Below are positions 63,877 to 64,000 of a stretch of DNA of 64,000 bases, in pieces; the first letter of the stretch is position 1, and each line of letters starts with the position of its first letter. The position numbers and the translations under genes were made by a program. Origin of the DNA: Candidatus Flexifilum breve (GTDB taxonomy: Bacteria; Chloroflexota; Anaerolineae; Aggregatilineales; Phototrophicaceae); the NCBI GenBank assembly GCA_016717205.1, contig JADKGC010000002.1, positions 1,178,001-1,242,000 of the forward strand, written 5' to 3'. The notes below the pieces were generated by a model. That model was not told the DNA's origin and made no database searches. It worked only from the letters and a program-made list of their open reading frames with translations.

Positions 63877-64000
63877 AAGCGGATTTCAAGAACCCGAGAA
63901 ATGCGCGATCTGCGCGGCGCTCAAGTCAATTCTCGGAAATCGACCTTACGGCTGAAAGCAGTGCAACCCCATAGCACCAGAACCCCGTGTTCTACGGTAC
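63877..64000. other. Unassigned right edge
   Basis: Short stretch with open frames running off the edge on both strands (a plus frame from an ATG at about 63901, and a minus frame ending near 63928). Neither is long enough to identify or choose between. Confidence 0.3.

Overview
The window is GC-rich, densely coded bacterial chromosome with short, repeat-filled intergenic gaps. It has no phage, no insertion-sequence transposase, no rRNA and no tRNA gene that I can recognise. The mix of genes fits a free-living heterotroph: MurJ, a polyprenol-phosphate mannose synthase, an oligopeptide-type solute-binding protein, inositol catabolism, PknK-like and NarX/NarL-like signalling, two ClpC unfoldases, an S1-domain protein and an HtrA protease. 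Secreted beta-propeller and SH3-like proteins and heavy intergenic palindromes add to the picture. My best guess is Chloroflexota, probably Anaerolineae-like. This is inference from style and gene content; no marker gene in the window proves it.

Layout. 1-5.5 kb: partial ABC solute-binding protein, secreted TolB-like propeller, MurJ, a lipoprotein and a TfoX-like protein. 5.5-11.3 kb: three tandem copies of an unrecognised two-TM protein, a methyltransferase, a YaeQ-like protein, a fourth two-TM copy, a frameshifted AT-rich gene, a truncated two-TM copy and an AAA ATPase. 11.4-21.5 kb: oligoendopeptidase F (frameshifted), DinB, a NarX/NarL pair, two divergent DoxX proteins, a dihydrouridine synthase (frameshifted), another two-TM copy, a beta-lactamase-fold hydrolase and a small coiled-coil protein. 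21.8-30.6 kb: two MFS exporters, NUDIX, GNAT, an inositol isomerase pair, a PIN toxin with its partner, DPM synthase and a BON protein. 31.4-39.4 kb: PAS histidine kinase, giant Ser/Thr kinase-ATPase-TPR protein, a low-GC two-TM copy sitting against a broken duplicate of the kinase 3' end, a methyltransferase, a tyrosine phosphatase and a membrane protein. 39.4-48.2 kb: possible attenuator leader and metG, an amidohydrolase, and two unknown paralogous cytoplasmic proteins bracketed by two secreted SH3-like proteins. 48.5-64 kb: ClpC, three SnoaL-like genes, a phosphoesterase, a lactonase-like hydrolase, S1 protein, second ClpC, HtrA, a polytopic membrane protein and a deazaflavin-type nitroreductase.

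Functional groups. Protein quality control is covered by two ClpC, HtrA and PepF. Signal transduction is covered by the NarX/NarL-like pair with its overlapping genes, and by the adjacent PAS kinase and PknK-like kinase. The sugar isomerase and IolB form a two-gene inositol unit. ClpP, McsA/B, the rest of the iol pathway and the permeases for the solute-binding protein are not in the window.

The most unusual content is (i) a two-TM protein family with six full copies and one truncated copy in 32 kb, (ii) the paralogous pair at 44706-47329, (iii) a promoter/alternative-hairpin/terminator arrangement in front of metG, and (iv) a rich set of small repeats. These repeats include two MITE-like elements, palindromes that share a GTAGGG lead-in but have different cores, and 7-bp and 9-bp periodic repeats next to genes.
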